NCBI GenBank assembly: GCA_934667465.1
Contig: CAKUMG010000490.1
Coordinates: 1-5,397, forward strand
Length of the DNA stretch: 5,397 nt
Origin: an uncultured Actinoplanes sp.
GTDB taxonomy: Bacteria; Actinomycetota; Actinomycetes; Mycobacteriales; Micromonosporaceae
Reading direction: 5' to 3'
The notes below the pieces were generated by a model, which saw only the letters and a list, made by a program, of their open reading frames with translations, was not told the DNA's origin and searched no databases. A program made the position numbers and the translations under genes. Positions within the stretch are counted from its first letter, which is position 1. Every line of letters starts with the position of its first letter. Shown piece by piece: positions 3,077 to 5,397 of this stretch.

Positions 3077-5397
3077 ATGACGACGGGACGGCTGTCCGTG
3101 CGGCTCACCGTGACGATCGCGCTGATCGCGGTCGTCACGGCCGTCGGCACGTGGGCCGTGCCGCCCGGCCCGGGACAGCGGCTGTTCGACGACGCCGCCC
3201 AGTTCGGCGCCGGGGTGCTCGCGGCATTCGCCTGCTTCGCGGGCGCCCGGGACCGCACCGGCGCCCGGGCCCGCTGGCGGCTCGTGCTCGGCGCGGGCCT
3301 GGTCAGCTGGGCACTGCTGCGGCTCTGGTGGATCGTCCGCGACGTCGCCGAGCCCGCCCGGATGCCGGCCATGGATGTCGCGGACATCGGCTTCCTGACG
3401 CTGCCCGCCTGCGTGTTCCTGGCCCTGCTCAGCGCGACCATGGTGCTGCCGCGCTCGGACCGGGTGCCGCTCGGCCGCGACCGGGTCGTCCTGATCATCG
3501 ACAGCTTCCTGGTCACCGGCTCGATCGTCGCGCTCGCCTGGTCCACGCTGCCCGCGGACCTGATCGCCGACGCCGTGCGCAGCCCGGCCGTGATCGGGGT
3601 CGCCGCCCTCTACCCGCTCGCCGACCTGCTGCTCGTGGTGATGACCGGGCTGCTGCTGACCACCCGGCCGGCGTGGCACCCCGCCCGCGGGCCACTGTGG
3701 CTGGTCGCGGCAGCGATGATGGCCTTCGGCTGCTCCGACACGCTGCGGCTGCTCGATGCCGGCGCGGCAGTCCTGAGCCCCGCCGAGTCGGCCGGGCACC
3801 TGCTCGGGCCGGCGCTGCTCGGGCTGGCCGCGCTGAGCAACCCGGGGCCGCTCGCGCAGGCGCCGCCGCGGGCCGAGCCGGAATGGCCGCACCTGCTGCT
3901 GCCCTACCTGCCGCTGATCGCCTCGGGCGTCGTCATCGCGGTGCGGACCGGCACCGGCGGGCAGCTGTCGTCGTACGAGGCCTTCTTCGGCTGGCTGGGT
4001 CTCGGGCTGGTGGTGGCCCGGCAGATGCTGACGATCGCCGAGAACGCGGTGCTGCTCGCGCAGATCTCCGACGGCCAGGCGCGCCTGCACCACCAGGCCT
4101 ACCACGATCCGCTGACCGGGCTCGCCAACCGCGCGCTGTTCCGGGAGCGGCTGGTGCTGGCCCTCGACGCGTACCGGCACCGCGGCACCCCGGTCGCGCT
4201 GATCTTCGCCGACCTGGACGACTTCAAGCTCATCAACGACAGCTACGGGCACGGCACGGGCGACCGGCTGCTGCGCGCGATCGCCACCCGGCTGGCCTCC
4301 TGCGCCGGCCCGGGCGCGCTGGTGTCCCGGCTCGGCGGCGACGAGTTCGCGGTGCTGCTCGACCAGGACGCGGACGTGGCCGAGCCGGTCGCCGAGCGCA
4401 TGCTCGCGGCGCTGCGCGAGCCGTACCTGATCGACGGCCGCCCGGTCGGCGTCAGCGCCAGCCTCGGCCTGGTACTGCCCGAGCCGGGCGACAAGGAGCT
4501 CTCCGCCGACAGCCTGCTGCGCCGCGCCGACGCCGCCATGTATGCGAGCAAGCGCCGCGGCAAGAACGCGCTGGCCCGCTACACCGGCGCCGCCGACGGC
4601 GGCCCGCACGCCGACCTGCCGCACCTGCTGATGCGCGCGCTCGCCACCGACCCGGCCGGGAACGGCTTCGAGGTCCACTACCAGCCGATCGTGCGGCTCA
4701 CCGACGGCGTGGTGGTGGCCGTCGAGGCGCTCGCCCGCTGGACCGATCCGGTCGCCGGCCCGGTGCACCCCGACGTCTTCGTCACCGTCGCCGAGCGGAC
4801 CGGCCTGGTCGCCGCGATCGACGACTTCGTGCTCGACCGGGCCTGCGCGGACATGGGCGCGCTGACCGCCGCGTTCGGCGCCCCGGTCGCGGTGCACGTC
4901 AACGTCGCCGCGGCCCGCCTGAGCCGGCCCGGCCTCGCCGAGGGCATCGTGGGGGTGCTCGAGCGGCGCGGCGTCCCGGCCGGCCGGCTGGTCGTCGAGA
5001 TCACCGAGACCGGGCGGATCCCCGACCTGCCGCGCGCGGCCGAGGCGGCGACCACCCTGCGCGCCCACGGCGTCCGCGTCGCCCTGGACGACTTCGGCAG
5101 CGGCTACAACGCGCTGGCCCAGCTGCACTCGCTGCCGGTCGACATCGTCAAGCTCGACTCGACCCTGACCGACGTCGACGTCGACCCGGAGCGCGCGGGG
5201 GCGCTGTGCCGCTCGGTCGTCCGCATCTGCGCCGACCTGGGCATCACTGTCGTCGCCGAGGGCATCGAGACGGCCGACCGCGAGGAGTCGCTGACCGCCG
5301 CGGGGTGCGACCTCGGGCAGGGCTACCTGTACGGGCAGCCCCGCCCGGTGCAGCGCCTCGCCGCCACGATCCCGTCCCAGCCCGGCCCGGCCAGCAC
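3077..5397 (+). CDS. Membrane-bound GGDEF-EAL protein (diguanylate cyclase/c-di-GMP phosphodiesterase), 3' end outside window
   Basis: At least 773 residues are read in one frame with no stop before the edge. About ten hydrophobic helices fill residues 11-318 (near 11-29, 42-57, 68-87, 104-124, 138-158, 172-195, 205-220, 238-253, 272-289 and 303-318). A short helical linker (318-340) leads to the GGDEF domain: YHDPLTGLANR (342-352), FADLDDFKLINDSYGHGTGD (377-396) and RLGGDEF (418-424). The site for RxxD (411-414) reads GPGA, so the product-inhibition I-site is absent. The EAL domain keeps YQPIV (535-539), EAL (550-552), NV (609-610), EITE (641-644), DDFGSGY (671-677), K692, AEGIE (727-731) and QGY (748-750), the expected metal and catalytic residues. 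Both domains therefore look competent. GTG 3074 is an in-frame alternative start; the Shine-Dalgarno is weak for either. Its transmembrane sensor domain has no PAS- or MASE-type motif I recognise. Confidence 0.93.
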   Translation, partial: MTTGRLSVRLTVTIALIAVVTAVGTWAVPPGPGQRLFDDAAQFGAGVLAAFACFAGARDRTGARARWRLVLGAGLVSWALLRLWWIVRDVAEPARMPAMDVADIGFLTLPACVFLALLSATMVLPRSDRVPLGRDRVVLIIDSFLVTGSIVALAWSTLPADLIADAVRSPAVIGVAALYPLADLLLVVMTGLLLTTRPAWHPARGPLWLVAAAMMAFGCSDTLRLLDAGAAVLSPAESAGHLLGPALLGLAALSNPGPLAQAPPRAEPEWPHLLLPYLPLIASGVVIAVRTGTGGQLSSYEAFFGWLGLGLVVARQMLTIAENAVLLAQISDGQARLHHQAYHDPLTGLANRALFRERLVLALDAYRHRGTPVALIFADLDDFKLINDSYGHGTGDRLLRAIATRLASCAGPGALVSRLGGDEFAVLLDQDADVAEPVAERMLAALREPYLIDGRPVGVSASLGLVLPEPGDKELSADSLLRRADAAMYASKRRGKNALARYTGAADGGPHADLPHLLMRALATDPAGNGFEVHYQPIVRLTDGVVVAVEALARWTDPVAGPVHPDVFVTVAERTGLVAAIDDFVLDRACADMGALTAAFGAPVAVHVNVAAARLSRPGLAEGIVGVLERRGVPAGRLVVEITETGRIPDLPRAAEAATTLRAHGVRVALDDFGSGYNALAQLHSLPVDIVKLDSTLTDVDVDPERAGALCRSVVRICADLGITVVAEGIETADREESLTAAGCDLGQGYLYGQPRPVQRLAATIPSQPGPAS

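Noticed and set aside
925..3546. An 873-codon minus-strand open frame
   Set aside because: It crosses several well-supported plus-strand genes and encodes low-complexity Ser/Arg/Thr/Ala sequence, typical of the antisense of high-GC genes.
2855..5128. A 757-codon minus-strand open frame opposite the GGDEF-EAL gene
   Set aside because: Composition is Gly/Arg/Gln/His/Val-rich with no domain, while the plus strand has clear GGDEF and EAL motifs throughout.

Overview
The window is very GC-rich, with third codon positions almost always G or C, GTG starts and ATGA gene overlaps. This points to a high-GC actinomycete. The combination of a stand-alone glutamate-type binding protein, a PstP-like phosphatase and a polytopic GGDEF-EAL protein would suit a filamentous form such as the Micromonosporaceae, but that placement is an inference from composition and gene content, not a database match.

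Layout. Positions 1-109 (minus strand) look like the damaged 5' end of a DeoR-family regulator. It is separated by a short divergent intergenic region (110-179), carrying a 10-bp-phased repeat array, from a rightward group. That group is a glutamate/polar-amino-acid-type binding protein without its expected N-terminus (180-977); a roughly seven-helix membrane protein with an extracytoplasmic C-terminal domain (974-2050), overlapping the first gene by ATGA; a candidate leaderless 32-codon ORF (2075-2173); and a PP2C Ser/Thr phosphatase (2170-2889) that overlaps the small ORF by ATGA. A repeat-bearing intergenic stretch (2890-3076) follows. Then comes a large membrane GGDEF-EAL protein (3077 to the window edge), which is cut off before its stop codon.

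How the genes may work together. The binding-protein gene has no transporter permease or ATPase beside it. It is instead followed by a membrane protein of unknown family and a Ser/Thr phosphatase. Mycobacterial GlnH/GlnX/PknG offers a precedent for a binding protein feeding amino-acid status through a membrane partner into Ser/Thr phosphorylation. By analogy this locus could be the sensing and dephosphorylation part of a similar circuit, with a c-di-GMP enzyme next door. No kinase is visible in the window, so the link is a hypothesis.

Caveat. Both genes at the left end (the DeoR remnant and the binding protein) have broken or missing N-terminal regions. The left 250 bases may therefore be a rearrangement junction, a decaying locus or an error-containing assembly.
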